A DNA stretch of 64,000 nucleotides from Gorsachius magnificus (GCA_034008185.1 CM067083.1:116954837-117018836); one strand, 5' to 3'; numbered from the stretch's first letter, positions 45,656 through 58,356 are shown. Numbers and translations: made by a program. The notes: generated from the letters alone by a model not told the origin.

Positions 45656-48600
45656 ATGTGGCATGTTTGGAAAAGAAGGAGTGTTTATCTTCATATATGG
45701 GTATCTATTAAATGTGACAGATACTTTAAAAAATAGTTGCTTATATTGGTTAGGCATTTCCTGTTTCTGTGTTGACATGTTGCTATTGATTTATTATATC
45801 GTATATGATACAGTTGAACTAGTGCTTAGAGACCTCAGTCAGGTGAGAATATATCGTGCTAAGGAAGGAACTAATCGAGAATGTGGCTTTTAATAAGGAG
45901 CATGACCACTTAAAACTGGGGATGTGAGACATTATAAAAACTGGGAAAAAAAGGAAAATTAAAATCTGTTTAAACAGATAAACATAATGTGGAATAATAA
46001 AAATATAACAGTTAAGTGTCTTGTGAGAACTACAGGCTTTAAATTGACAACAAATACCCAAAGCAGTTTCTGCTCCTCATTTGAAAAAATGATCAATAAA
46101 AAATGTTTGTCCTCAAAATGCCAGCATAGATATACTGGAAATACCTATTAGGACAGTTCTGTGTGTCCCAACTGAGTCACAGGGTGCTCCCCTATCTCAG
46201 TGATCTGCTTCAGGGATCTGTCAGATTCTAAACTCTTCATTCTGCATAGAAATTCATTGAAAATATAGATTTATTGCTCTACATATTTTATTAACTAATC
46301 TATATTACTATAAAATTCATAAAACATATATTAAAAATAAAAATAATAATGGTTAGTATAAAATCCTCAAAGTAACCTAAGTATCAGACTGAGTCCAACA
46401 TATTTAAATTATTAGGTCATTCAAGTGCTACATTATCATTTGAGAAGACAGCAACCTTATTTCACTATCAGCTATAAAAGTGATTGAGTATTGTCAGTCT
46501 CAATTCTGAACAATATATATTTACAGTGTTTCCAGCAAAATGTCTGGCTGCATGAGGGTCATATCACTGCCAAGTTTAAACTAACGCCAGATAAGGCAGC
46601 CTGCCCAAATTATAACTCCTCATGTTATGCAGGTCCTGTGTTATATACAGGAAGACACATTAGCTGATTGAGGAATTCCTCCTAACTTGAAAATCCGTGA
46701 ATCTAAGATAATACTTCATCTCTTCCCTGTCAGAATACAGTTTCAATAAAACATCCCAATACAAAAATCTCAAGGTGATACAGATTGTTACATTTCAAAT
46801 TCATATGACAAACTTACGTGAAAACAACATGAGCTCTCAAGATTAAACGTACAACTTCCAACCCATGAAATATATGCATGTGTGATCTTTTAGACAGCGA
46901 AGTTGTTTACCCAGGGGCTGGTTTAAGTATATGAGGAACTATCCTGTCAGCACAGTTTTCAGATAAATTCTGTAAGAAAAAAACATTCCCATGCATACAC
47001 CTATCACCAATCACTTGTTGCATTAATGCAAGAATGCTTCTTGAGTCCTTATCCTGATAAGTGAGAGGAGAAACAAGCCAGAAACAGTATTCACCAGTAT
47101 GGTTGTCATGACAAGGAGATATTAATAAGATTACAGTCTGTTTTCACTGTTTTTTATGTTTAAGGTGTGGATTCTGTGTCTCAGAGAGGTTTAGTTCTGT
47201 ACACGTGTCAAATATTAGATTTTGAATGCTCATGGAGCATTTGCTGATGACCCTCCTCAAGACTGGGGCGCAGGAGAATGCCTTTTCTCAGGTGTGGTCG
47301 TAGGCTGAGGCCAACAAGTGGTTTATTGGCTCTGTCATAAATGTTGCATTCAGGAGCTTCAATTCCTCCTGTCCTTTCCATTTTTGAGGGTAGAGGTCTA
47401 GAACAGAAGCTCTTCTCATGGAGAAGAGTAAGCATAAGACGCAGCCATGAGAAAATGGAGTCTAGTTGTATTGTCTTTGTGTAAAAGAAGAAAATTCCCC
47501 ATTCCAATAACTAGGGGTTTGGAAATTCCACAAATCCAGAAATAAAAAGAGTACGTTAGTTAGATATTTTGAGATATCTGAGGTGACAAATATTAGCCAC
47601 AATATGATTTTTAAGAAATAGCAACAGAAAAGTAGAAATAAAATTATCCAGAATACATTAGTCAAATTTGTTCAGCCATTCTCTGAGAGGGACAGTTCCT
47701 GCTTTGCACTTACCTTAGATCCACTTTTATATTTGAGTATTTGGCAGCTCAACTTTGTGTTTCAAAAAGTAAAATTAAAATCAGCCAGAAAAGTTGGATT
47801 TTAACTTGACCAAAGTAAAAATTTTTTCTTCCTAAAAATCAAAATTTGGATTGACAGTTTTTATGTGTGGACCTATCTACCTTATGGGAAAAGGTACATG
47901 TTGGAATTTTTATTCTGATTCTGTGTGAAAAGATTATCACAGTTGGTTCAGCTACCCCTTTTATAGGTGCAAAACAAGAGTAACTCAAATCAACCACAGT
48001 TATACTTGATTTATTATCACTGTGACTGAGATCAGAATTTGATCTAAAAATTAAAATAGGATAGGTCCATCCAACTGACTGCCAAAATAAAAGGAGACGA
48101 TACCAGCTACACCAATTGTTCTTGAAAGTCTGAAATCCTAATTGCTCTCTTTAGTAAGGAGGTAAATTCCAGATTTGGTTAATTTCTTTTTTTTATTACT
48201 TTTTAATCTGATGAATACGTTTTCATTTTTATAAAGTTTAATAGATAGTTGATCTAATTTAAAGCTTATAAATTATACAGTTATATGTAACATAATTACA
48301 GCATATAAGTCTCGTAGACTGGTAATCTTTTTTAGAGATTCAGAGAGTTGTTCAGTTCAGCACTGCGTGGATGATTAATTTTCAGTGGTTATCTGGTCTA
48401 AAATTGTGAATTGTTTAATAAGAGTTTGCCATGTGGATCACCAGTTTTAATAAGTAGTAAAAGTGGTTACATTAATTACCAATACCTATTTAAAAAAGAA
48501 CAAATATTAAGACATTTTAATGAAAGATGGATTTTTTTTCTTACAGTAAAAGCTGCAGCTCCTATTCAAACAAACACGTAAAAACTAACACAACCCGCCC

Positions 48601-51306
48601 ACCCCCACCCCAAAAAAAGGTAGTCATGATTTATTCAAAATGGCAGGGAGAGCTCACTCTATTTTCTTTTAAATGTGATGTTTCATGCTATTTAGAGTAT
48701 TCTTGCATCACTCACTACCTTCAGGATTCTTGCCCTTAGGAAACCTCCCCTCAACCATTTAAAGAATCCATTTTTCTACAAAATATCTTATTCTGTTGAC
48801 TCGCTAATGACTTCCCTTGAAAGACAGCAGAATCACCTCTTGTATTTGAGATAATTTGGTTTCATTACCAACTCTAAACTAAATCCTTCTTGAAATGATG
48901 CCATTAGCTGCACAGCAATAAGAACTGCATACTTGCCCTTTCACCCATCAACCTGAAACAGTATTCCACGAATGCTCTTTTGATACACAAATGTGTGATC
49001 ATGTCGTTCAAAAATGTACCTCCCAATATTATTTTTGTTCAGGTGAACGTAAGCAACCGCAACTGTGCCAAAACAACGAAGTTAAAACCTGCTTTCTTAC
49101 TAATATTTCCTCAGAGCCCTTGACTAGACATAATTAAACTACAGCTTCACCTTTATCAGTCATTCAAAATAAGACACCTCACCTTATCTGTTGAAACTGT
49201 AAGAAGATTTTTATAATCTCTATGTTTACTTTTACAAAATTAAAAAAGCTTAATAAAAATCACAATAAAAAATGCCAAAACAGGTGCAACAAGAGTGTCA
49301 TTCTTCATTCCTTTTCTAGCAAAATATAATATTTAGATAAAAAAAAAAAAACAAACCACACATTAAGAGCGGTTGAACACCGCTACTAGTAGGTAAAACT
49401 ATTCCAAAATTGCAGAATTTGGGATATAAAACTCAACAGTTGTAATTTTTATAGAAGATACCACTACAATTGCAATCCACCTGCAGTGACCAAAACTGCC
49501 TCTGGATTTGAAATATAATGTTAAGAAGAAGTACAAGAAGTAGCAGTATACTTGATACAGCCTGTGGAGTGAAGCAAAGATCCGCTGTGTACTAACAGTA
49601 ACAGAGGGGAAAATGAATGCAACAACAAGCTTCCAAAGTAGTTCTTAATCTTGGTATAGTGGATAAATTTTATAATGCTGTCTATTTACAGCCTTTGAAA
49701 TTCTTAAGAAGCTGTGAGTTTTAGCTTATTGTCCTTACTTTCCCTTCTTATGATTAAAAAGAACAAAACCAGGTGTCTTCCAGAGAAGTACCCAAAGAGG
49801 ACACATCACCTGCCATTTACTCAGCACTATTCCTCAGTTTCCTGGCTAAAAAATTTCAATCCCAAGTAAATATTATGATGCCCAAAGTACTGATAACCTG
49901 CCAACAGTCATACCAGCCTTCAATATGCTGAAATCTTGCAACCCCGCCCCACAAAATCATTAGCCAAGTTTCTGAAAAGAGTATATTGTTCATTTATGAC
50001 TTACTGAATATTTATAGCACAGCACAATATTCAAGTTTTTCTCCTCAGATCCTGGAGACTTACATAATTAATGAAAACTGATAGTCTTACCTCATAGCTA
50101 TCCCCCAAATAAGAAGATGTAAAGAAGAAGGAAAAGCATATTAACTAGAGTGCTGCACCCATGTAGAGGTGCAATTTAGAGATTCTCTAGCTACATCTGT
50201 GTTCGTAAATTGAACTATGTCAGGGACTGCTTCTTGGGCTGGATACCCAGTGACAGTTTAAGTCTCCGGGAATAGACAGAAGTTGAAGTGCACAATATAA
50301 AAACGTGACAAATCAAGATGCTTTAGATTACTTTAGATGTCACAGATCTGTATCCTGTTCTGCCCCAATTTATCCACTGGTCCTCACTTTCTTCAACGTG
50401 TGTAAAAGGTCTCTTGCAGCTTGTAGCTCCTCTTCTTCCCATCGTGGACATACTCTGCCTCTTCATGTTCCCGTGTCTCTTCTTTTCATTGGAATTATCA
50501 TTCCTTCAGGTCTCATTTACCTTCTGTCTTCGTTCTTAGCTTCTGAAACTGATCACTTCTCCTTATAATTTCAAGGCCCCTTGAAAAACTGAGCTCCTTA
50601 TCAGCTTCACCATTATCAAAATCTGTTTCAGCATATCCACTGGGCAGAGGAGTTAATCTAGGTAATAGTAATGACCCTTTCAAGGACAATCAGATTTAAA
50701 CAAACCAACCAACAGGATTTAGCAGATCCTCTGTTAGACAAGACAAGGCAGACATACCTTTCAGTCAAAATTGAGCTTGTCAATTGTCACAGAAGTAATA
50801 TTTTTAAATTTTATTTCAAGTAAAAATCAGCTGCTAACCAAGTGAATTACTAAGTATCACAATATTCAAAGAATCAACATATTATTTAAAAATGGGTGAT
50901 CTAAGTGTTCTATTACAACCCCATCTCTAGCTCATCTCTTCTCAACCTCCAGGAGTTAAATACCAGCCCACAATACTGACAACATTTTTTTTCACTTTTC
51001 CTAAATACTTGTCTTGTGCCATATACACTGCAAGAACTAAACTTTAATTCCATTTTCACTATTCAACTTGCTGCTTTAAATACTTATATTACAAAACCAC
51101 AACATTCATGCTCACTGTAAGTTCACAGAAGGGTTAACAACTGAATTAGTATGAAGGGCAATTCCTGAGGAAGTTTCTACGGACAAGTTTGAAAGATGTT
51201 CATAGAGTGATCTCACTGTTTGCTACATGTTATCTAAAATTAATTTTTAAAAACTATTTTTTTAGATTAAAAAACCCTTAAATATACAAATTCAATCTTA
51301 AACAAA
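45656..51306. other. Unique AT-rich sequence, nothing recognised
   Basis: About 5.6 kb without a recognised gene or transposon, the longest featureless stretch. A poly(A) run is at about 49340-49352. A C-rich word at about 48595-48612 precedes a short A-run. Small frames such as 47208-47507 (minus) and 50305-50568 (plus) have no motif I can assign. Confidence 0.5.
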
Positions 51307-51425
51307 TGTTGTGGTTTAACCCCATCCGGCAACTAAGCGCCACACAGACACTAGTTCACTCCCCCATGGTGGGAGAGAATCGAAAAAGTAAAAGTGAGAA
51401 GACTCATGGGTTGAGATAAAGACAG

Positions 51426-51431
51426 TTTAAT
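51426..51431 (-). terminator. LTR poly(A) signal ATTAAA
   Basis: ATTAAA on the minus strand (TTTAAT on plus). Also present at 57890-57895 and 61571-61576 in the sister LTRs; mutated in those at 9052 and 35720. Confidence 0.5.
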
Positions 51432-51610
51432 AGGTAAAGCAAAAACTGTGCATGCAAGCAAAGCAAAGCAAGGAATTCATTCACCGCTTCCCACCAGCAG
51501 GCAGGTGTGCAGCTATCTCCAGGAAAGCAGGGCTCCATCACGTGTAAAGGTTACTTGGGAAGACAAACGCCATCATTCCAAATGCCCCTTCCTTCCTTTT
51601 TCTTCCCCAA

Positions 51611-51618
51611 GCTTTATA
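51611..51618 (-). promoter_or_regulatory. LTR TATA box TATAAAGC
   Basis: Minus-strand TATAAAGC preceded by GCTCAGCA and the conserved TCATGCTCAG word found in all six LTRs. Position within the LTR and distance to ATTAAA fit a retroviral U3 promoter. No evidence of activity in this copy. Confidence 0.5.
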
Positions 51619-51876
51619 TGCTGAGCATGACATCATATGGTCTGGAATAGCCCTTTGGTCAGTTTGGGTGAGCTGTCCCAGCCATGTCCCCTCCCAGCTT
51701 CTTGTGCCCCTGGCAGAGCAGGGGAAGCTAAAAAGTCCTTGACTGGTGTAAGCACTACTTAGCAACAACTAAACCATCAGTGTGTTATCAACATTCTTCT
51801 CATACTAAATCCAAAGCACAGCACTATGCCAGCTACTAGGAAGAAAATTAACTCTATACCAGCCAAAACCAGGACA

Positions 51877-52317
51877 ACACAAAATTCTGTTCTACTTGGT
51901 TTTCAGTGTAATTTTGAAACCATTATTGATCTCCCCCTGTTCTTCCAAAACATTTTGACTTTGAGAAATTTAGAGTATTAAGCCAGAAAGTTATTTTAGC
52001 TTAGAAACTGGCAAAGGATGATACATCTTTAGGAAGAAAATACATGGAAAAAATTGAATACTTTATAAATTTGGGAATTAATAAATATCTTCTTCCCTTT
52101 TCACTCAGAAATCAGTATTTCCAGTATTACATATTGTTAGGTGAAAAGGTCCTCATGTTTAATAAATAACAAAATAAAACATACCAAACCTAACATTTAT
52201 GTCTACTTTAGGCCAGACATAACTGCCTTTACCTTTGCAAAGAAAAAATATCTTTAAAATAGCTAACAACTTTCTGAAGACAGAATTAAAAAATTCAGTC
52301 CTAAGAACATGCCTTCA
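51877..52317. other. Unique AT-rich sequence, nothing recognised
   Basis: Spacer between LTR and CR1; nothing recognised. Confidence 0.5.
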
Positions 52318-52605
52318 TGTAGTAGGGCCAGCTGTGACGGGACAAGGGGTAATGGTTTTAAACTAAAACAGGGTAGGTTTAGACTAGATATAAGGAAGAA
52401 ATTCTTTACAATGAGGGTGGTGAAACACTGGAACGGGTTGCCCAGAGAGGTAGTGGAGGCCCCATCCCTGGGAACATTCAAGGCCAGGTTGGATGGGGCT
52501 CTGAGCAGCCTGATCTAGTTAGTGGTGTCCCTGCTCACTGCAGGGGGGTTGGACTAGATGACCTCTAGGGGTCCTTTCAACCCAAAAAAATTCTATGATT
52601 CCATG
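52318..52605 (+). mobile_element. CR1 LINE 3' end, distinct subfamily
   Basis: Plus-strand CR1 3' end. The last part of ORF2 is open from about 52330 to the stop at 52516-52518 and includes [20 protein letters not shown] and [22 protein letters not shown]. The 3' UTR has 'gggggttggactagatgacc' (52543-52562) and ends TTCTATGATTCCATG (52591-52605). The UTR and the ORF tail ([12 protein letters not shown]) differ from the [12 protein letters not shown] type of the young copies, so this is another CR1 subfamily. Confidence 0.92.
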
Positions 52606-53911
52606 TCTTGAAAATAAACATTTACAGCAGAATTAAAAATAGCATTCTTTTTTTTTTTTTTTTTCTGTCACCCTGCATGTGTATTTTACAATGATGAAAG
52701 TAATAACAGATTTTGACTTACTCTCACCAGACCCTGGCAGAAATGTTGACTAGAGGTACAGGATAGTGCTCAGAGGCAAAGGCTGGGCAGACATTATTTT
52801 TTTCAAAAAAGCTATGTTTCTAAGGGGATTAATTTGAAATTGAATTGTGTCCTCTCTTTAAACAAATCATGTGCAATTACCAAGTAATATGATGTATCTT
52901 GTGCCTTCACAAAAAATAGACAGGTTACACTCTTCAGAAAAAGCCAGTTTAAAGGGAACATCTGGGATGTCCACAGACCATCCAGCACCTTGGTGGAAAA
53001 AGCATCCATGTGAAAGAAAGTGATGATAGGCTACTCTTCTTTTAAAAAAAAAAAAAGTAACATGTGCTCTATGTTCATTACCCCCAGGAAATGTGAAGTT
53101 GATTAAATAGGAGAGGTCTGTGGCAGAGTGGAGAACTTTGATCAACAAATGAAAGCAGCTGTTGAGTGCATTCATCCACATCGCTGTGCTGTGAAAGAAA
53201 TTTGTAAAGTCAGCTCGAGGAGGAGTATAGTCCTGAGCAAGCAGGTCTGATTCCAGGGTCTTGCTCTCTCTCTGAGGCCATGTAGGATAAATGGAGTAAG
53301 TCAGGCAATATGAGACTTAACATTAGTCTTGACTGGGTTTCTCAAGGATCTATCCTAAATGCTGTAGTGTTCAGTATCAGAATTAACAACTTGTATCGTA
53401 ATAAACAGTGAGCCTGCTTACTGAGTACGCATATATAAAAAGCTGAGTGACTCTCAGTATATTTCAGGTAAACTTACAGTCAAAAATTACCCTTCCAAAT
53501 TGAAGAAATAACCTGGGGGAGGGAGAGGGAGATGGCAGGAGGAATTTGGCATTCTATTTTCAGGCAGAAAAGGAGGGCAAATAGAGGATGGTGAATAGCT
53601 TAGTAGTATTTCTTCAAAGAGCATCTGAAGGCTATAAGATGGAAGCCATCATCATATAACAGCAGACAGTAAATGCTCTATTAGCATTTATAAACTGTAG
53701 TGTAGCTCTGGTGTAGAACAAGAGTCAGGAAGTAGTGTTTTGACCCCACTAAACAGAGAACACTTCAGTCTAAGGCTGGTTTCCAGAATTGGACTTCAGT
53801 GTTGACTTAACTGAAGAGAAAATCAAAGGACACACAAACAGAACAGCAAAACCCCACAAGTTTGTTGTATCTACAAAAAAGAAGACTGCAATATATGAGA
53901 GTAAGCTGTTG
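52606..53911. other. Unique sequence, poly(T) and a doubtful CR1 trace
   Basis: Holds a 17-base T run (52648-52664). Around 53335-53400 the words 'gtttctcaaggatctatcct' and 'gtgttcagtatcagaattaa' may be a badly decayed [22 protein letters not shown] piece of CR1 (plus strand), but the match is weak. No host gene recognised; small frames at 52812-53181 (minus) have no motif. Confidence 0.45.
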
Positions 53912-54048
53912 AAATACCTCCATCCCTGGAGATATTTAAAAGACAGATGGATGAGGTGCTTGGAGACATGGTTTAGCAGTGGACAGGTACGGTTGGATTC
54001 GATGATCTTAAAGGCCTTTTCCAACTGAATGATTCTATGATTCTATGA
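53912..54048 (+). mobile_element. CR1 LINE 3' tip (about 140 bp)
   Basis: Plus-strand extreme 3' end of a CR1 of the young subfamily: the last ORF2 codons (gatatttaaaagacagatgg near 53931), 'gaggtgcttggagacatggt' (53952-53971) with the stop, then 'ggttggattcgatgatctta' (53991-54010), 'aaggccttttccaactgaat' (54011-54030) and two ATTCTATG units ending at 54048. A severe 5' truncation typical of CR1. Confidence 0.93.
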
Positions 54049-54099
54049 AATAAAGGGAGGAATAACACTGTGCTTAAAATCTATGGAGGCTAAGACAAG

Positions 54100-54335
54100 G
54101 AGTATGGAGAAAAATTTAGACTGGACATCAGAAAAAAGCATTTTAATACTAATATTGATTGCCTCAGGAATCTGTGGTGTTCCCATCACTAGATGTCTTT
54201 TACAGGAAGCTTGAAAGCACCTAATCAAAAAGAAACAGCAATAACTTATCTTTCCTTGGGTTCCTCTCTTCCCTGGATGATCCCTTGAATTCCTTTTGAG
54301 CCCTGTTTTTTAGTGCTTCTATGACTTTAGAAAGC
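54100..54335 (+). mobile_element. Degraded CR1 LINE remnant
   Basis: Weak plus-strand CR1 similarity: 'aaaatttagactggacatca' near 54111 (FRLDIR block), 'gaatctgtggtgttcccatc' near 54168-54187 (VVVSPS block), 'tttgagccctgttttttagt' near 54295 and TTCTATGACTTTAG near 54319. Order fits a CR1 tail, but the middle is largely lost. It lies directly downstream of a younger CR1 tip, which may have inserted into it. Confidence 0.5.
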
Positions 54336-57221
54336 TTTCACAAAGATAATGGCACTTTATTGCTACCTAGCTTTTCAACAGCTAAGTCTCATTAAATTTA
54401 ATTCTATTTCTGAATTCATAAAGTTAATTCTGAAGTTCCCATGGGAATTTTACAATCTCCTGATCTTTTTTTTTTTCCTGCAAATACCCTTTTATCAAAG
54501 GATTCCTACCCATACCTCCAATTTTCTCATGAGATATCTGTAACTGGTAATGATGTAGAAACAAAATATTCTGACACAAATGATAATTAGGAAAGGTCAC
54601 TCTGGAAGTCAGAAATAGGGTTACAGTATCTGGTATCAGGTATTAGGTATGAGGTACTGATTTCATTCTCTGCAGTAATTGAAAAAATTGCACCTGGCTG
54701 CAGGTAGTATAAGCAATATGTGTTTCTAAGCAGGCTTTTCTTTCGTTTTCTTTTTTTTTGATGTGTGTGTACTTTTTGATTGATTGCATGTTTCATTGTC
54801 TACCTCAGGATGGGAGAATACTACTGCAATCTGGCAAAAAGTAGACTTCTGAACTTATGTATGAATTGAATGCCTTCTCAATGCTTGCAGCTGAATTGAA
54901 TGGAAATTATTATGCACCTGTGATGATACAATCTGATAATTCATGAAGCTCCTTGCTTCTTAGCTAGCTCATCAAAAGAAGATAATGCTTTTTTCCTCCA
55001 TCTCTTCCTCAGCTTTTTACTTCAACTCCAGTTTAGAATGTTGGCTCTAAAGGAAAAGAGATACAGTTTTGAAATTCATTGCCATAAAGCAGGACTGAAG
55101 GGTATTTATGATGAAAACATTTAAGTCTGCATATGTATATATCAATACTGTGACTAAAAGACATCAATTTTTATTGTTGCTCCAGGCAAGTATTCACTGG
55201 GGCAACTCTTCTCTCTCAGTTTAATAAACTTAACCTTTAACCCATCAGCCATAATATTATATAAGAGTCTTATAAAGATGTGTGTGTTGATGATAGTTTA
55301 AGTGAGGAAAATAAGGCACATAAGACAAAGCTCTGACAAAAATTTCTCACATGTTAAGAAAGGATTCAGCAATTTGAAGGGATCTGTAAGCTGTCTTGAT
55401 TGAAGGAGTCAAAGATTTGTTAATGTGGGAGAATCCTCTCTCATCCAAAGTTGTCACGGCTGGACCTTTGCTTACTATAGTCACGCAACCCCAGCTGGTG
55501 GTGAATGTCAAAGCCAAAGATTAAGCAAATTGTAATACAGAGATCCATTCTGTTGTCATAACATGATGACGTATAACTGTCATTAAAAGCTAGAATATAT
55601 TTGAACACCTTTAGAGGTTTGCTCTAACTTGTGTAGGGCCTCATCTAATTATTCAACATGCACTTGTGAAGCAACAAGTTCTCCAGCCTTACTCACATTT
55701 ACCTTCCTTTCATTGTACTGTACTCAACTGTGCTGTTACCAAATATTACACTCTAACCTCAAGTGATTTGATGAGAACCATGAATTTATCTCAGTGGTAA
55801 GATTTAGAGTTTTCAGGTCATATAACATCTCCAAAATTCTCTATGGTAGTAGATGTAGATAGGTAACTGGGAAGTATTAAATACCTAAGAGGTCACAGAA
55901 GCTTTTTGGAAAACATGATGATCTAGTAGTACCTGAATCAGTATGGGATTCATATGTGTATGTGTTATATTCCAGGTTGTAAGGAAATCATTATTGACCA
56001 TGGTATCTATAAAGCTATCATGTTTAGAACATTTCCAGATTTGTTGTATATACTCAATAGACTGTAAAGTTTCTTTTCAAGTTGATGGTCTATTGTACAC
56101 ATGTAGACCCTAACATTTTACAATAAATTGATAGTTGACCCAACAGAACATTTCAATAGTTCAAGCCTGCTTCAGCACATTATTCTAGGAGTACCTAAGG
56201 TCTCAGAAAAAGATTGATTCATTGACTGCCATGTATTCTCAGTTGATTAAGTATGCCTGGTAAGTATTCATAGGATATTTTTGTTAATATACTGTATACT
56301 ATATAGTCTTTTCAGTTAATCACATTCAAATAAAAATAAGGCAATTGCTTCTAATTTCCTTTTTTTTCCAGTGGTTAATTGCCTGAAAACATTCAGTGTG
56401 TGACAAAAATATAATGCATTCATTAATAAAGACATCCCTACATAATGAGATTATGAGGTATCAGATCACATAGTGATTCCCTTCACAGTTATAAAGTCAT
56501 ACAGATGGGATTTTTTTTCTACAGGTTTGATTAGAGTGCCCCAAGGGATGCTGTGCCTCAGAGACAAGTCTGGGAAACACACTCAACCCTTTGTTACTTC
56601 TTGGCTTTCCTAAGGAATAAATTTGTTGTTTGTTGCCTATCTCAGCAACTAATTGCAGCATGGTTGTGATTCTCTTGTTGTAGGGAAGAGGTGTTAACTT
56701 TTGGTTAATCCTTCATCAAGCTTTTGAAGAGTAAACAGCTTTCTGGTACTCCAAGTATATGTAGTCAATACAGAGCACAAAAGGAATTACATTCTCACTT
56801 CATGACCAATGTGGTCAAAATTTCTAAATAATCCAATTGTAAATGTTCAGCAAATGTGATTGCAAGGTCAGTAGTCTAGAGGGTGGCATGAGCAGTCTCC
56901 ATAAACTACAATGAGCAGAGGAGATTGGCTGATGAGGTCTCACAGAAGTATGAGGGCTAGAAAGCTGGTCTGGAGTCAGAGAATGGGACTGATTTCAGAA
57001 AAGATTAGTATCTCCCAAATACAGAGAAGGACTAAAGATTACAAGGTGCAGCAAGTGCCTGCTTCTGTGGAGTGCACACACTCTTCTCAATCATATAAAT
57101 ATTTCAGGCAAACCACAAAAGTATTGCCTCTTACTTGGGTCACAAGACAGAAGACAAAAAAATAAAAGACTCTGTTTGTTGACATTAGTAATCAGACAGA
57201 TGGAGGAGGCATATGAAATGT
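54336..57221. other. Unique AT-rich sequence, nothing recognised
   Basis: About 2.9 kb without a recognised gene or transposon. Short T runs (54468-54476, 56356-56367) only. Confidence 0.5.
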
Positions 57222-57650
57222 GTAGAATTATAGAAAAATTTAAGTTGGAAGGGTCGTCTGGAGGTCATTTAGTCCAATCCTCCACTGAAAGGTGAGTGAC
57301 TCTCCAGGTTGTCTTGGATTGCTCAGCACTTTATCCAGCCAGATTTTGAAAATCTCCAAGCCTGTGCAGACAAGCTGTTTAAATTCTTAACCACTTGCAT
57401 TGTGAAGAACTGATTCCTTTCTTGCAACTTGTGCCCAATGTGTCTTGTCTATTCACTGTGCAGCTCCGAGGAAAGTCTGTCTCTCCTCTTTATAATTTCC
57501 CTTTTAGGAAGACTGCAGTCAGATTTCATATGCCATACCCTTTCCCATAGGCTTATTTTCTCCGGGCTAGGGCATTTCATGCCGTCATCAGTAAACACAC
57601 AACAACAATATTGAATCCAGTATTGATACATGAGGAACTATTAGCTTGGT
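57222..57650 (-). mobile_element. Old CR1 LINE, 3' end and ORF2 tail
   Basis: Minus-strand old CR1: decayed terminal complement GTAGAATTATAGAAAAATTT (57221-57240), 'aagttggaagggtcgtctgg' (57242-57261), 'aggtcatttagtccaatcct' (57262-57281), 'gccagattttgaaaatctcc' (57338-57357), 'gcattgtgaagaactgattc' (57397-57416) and an 'aggaaagtctgtctctcctc' block (57470-57489). Frames are destroyed. Sequence from 57651 to 57758 (for example 'atctttgagcaaaactggcc' near 57711) and from 58357 to 58450 (gtacactgtgtcaagaacca) may be its continuation, split by the LTR at 57759. That continuation is inference. Confidence 0.7.
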
Positions 57651-57753
57651 GCCAGTTGGACTTTTTGCTGCTGAGTTTGAAGATTTGTCATTGGTTGCCT
57701 CTAATCACAAATCTTTGAGCAAAACTGGCCAGCTAGTTTTCCACCCAACTTAT

Positions 57754-57758
57754 GGTCT
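57754..57758. repeat. Target-site duplication GGTCT (left copy)
   Basis: GGTCT at 57754-57758 is repeated exactly at 58352-58356, flanking the LTR at 57759-58351. A 5-bp duplication is the expected retroviral integrase footprint for this family. Confidence 0.9.
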
Positions 57759-58351
57759 TGTCGTGGTTTAACCCGGCTGGCAACTCAGCAACATGCAGCT
57801 GCTCACTCACTCCTTGCCTCCCTCAGTGGGATGGGGGAGAGAATTGGAAAAAAAAAAAAAGTAAGACCCATGGCTTGAGATAGAGACAGTTTAATAAGAG
57901 AGAAGAATAACAATAGTAATAATAATAATGGTAAGAGAATATACAGAATATATAAAACAAGTGATGCACACTGCAATTGTTCACCACCTGCTGACCGATG
58001 CCCAGCCTGTCCTGAGCAGCAATCACTCCCCCTGAGCCGCGATCACTCTCCAAGCTGCTATCACTCTCCCCGCGACCGACCGACTAACTCCCCCCGAGCA
58101 TGACGTTGTATGGTGTGGAATAGCTCTTTGGACAGTTTGGGTTAGCTGTCCTGGCTGTGCTCCCTCCCAGCTTGTTATGCACCTGGCTGAGCAGGAGAAG
58201 CTCAAAAAGTCCTTGAGTAGTCTTAGCACTACTTGGCAACAACTAAAAACGTCAGTGAGTTATCAACATTCTTGTAGTACTAAATCCAAAACACAGCACT
58301 ATGCTAGCTACTATGAAGAAAATTAACTCTATCCCAGCTGAAACCAGGGCA
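57759..58351 (-). mobile_element. Solo LTR, avian ERVL-like family (subtype B)
   Basis: Plus-strand ends are TGTCGTGGTTTAACCCGGC and AGCTGAAACCAGGGCA, bounded by a perfect GGTCT duplication. Minus-strand ATTAAA is at 57895-57890. Subtype B features are: 'gtgatgcacactgcaattgt' (57961-57980), an AAT-type microsatellite (57908-57930), and three 20-bp tandem units with the core GATCACTC at 58014-58033, 58034-58053 and 58054-58073. The sequence next to the conserved GAGCATGACGTTG word has GACCGACCGACTAACTCCCCC where subtype A has its TATA box, so the usual TATA is missing here. Length is 593 bp; no retroviral genes adjoin. Confidence 0.92.
58014..58073. repeat. Three 20-bp tandem units inside LTR subtype B
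   Basis: Units start GAGCAGCAATCACTC, GAGCCGCGATCACTC and GCTGCTATCACTC, each 20 bases. The LTR at 61433 has the equivalent triplet at 61695-61754, so the array predates both insertions. Confidence 0.8.
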
Positions 58352-58356
58352 GGTCT

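Larger units (their letters stand above)
51307..51876 (-). mobile_element. Solo LTR, avian ERVL-like family (subtype A, best preserved)
   Basis: Plus-strand limits are TGTTGTGGTTTAACCCC and CCAAAACCAGGACA; the minus strand reads TGTCCTGG...CCACAACA. This copy shows the transcription direction best: TATAAAGC on the minus strand at 51618-51611 and ATTAAA at 51431-51426, about 185 bases apart, as expected for U3-TATA followed by R and the poly(A) signal. Flanks ACAAA (51302-51306) and ACACA (51877-51881) are an imperfect 5-bp target duplication. No gag, pol or env sequence adjoins it, so it is a solo LTR left by recombination between the two LTRs of a provirus. The ERVL-like label rests on the 5-bp duplication and general resemblance. 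Length is 570 bp. Confidence 0.9.

Noticed and set aside
51538..51768. Recurrent minus-strand peptide (SWEG..LGQLTQTDQRAIP..M.SCS) in several LTRs, also at 35934-36227, 58023-58229 and 61704-61913
   Set aside because: The likeness follows from common descent of the LTR U3 region. Starts, ends and flanking residues differ, the other LTRs break the frame, and no known protein matches. Codon-level constraint would have to be shown before calling it a gene.
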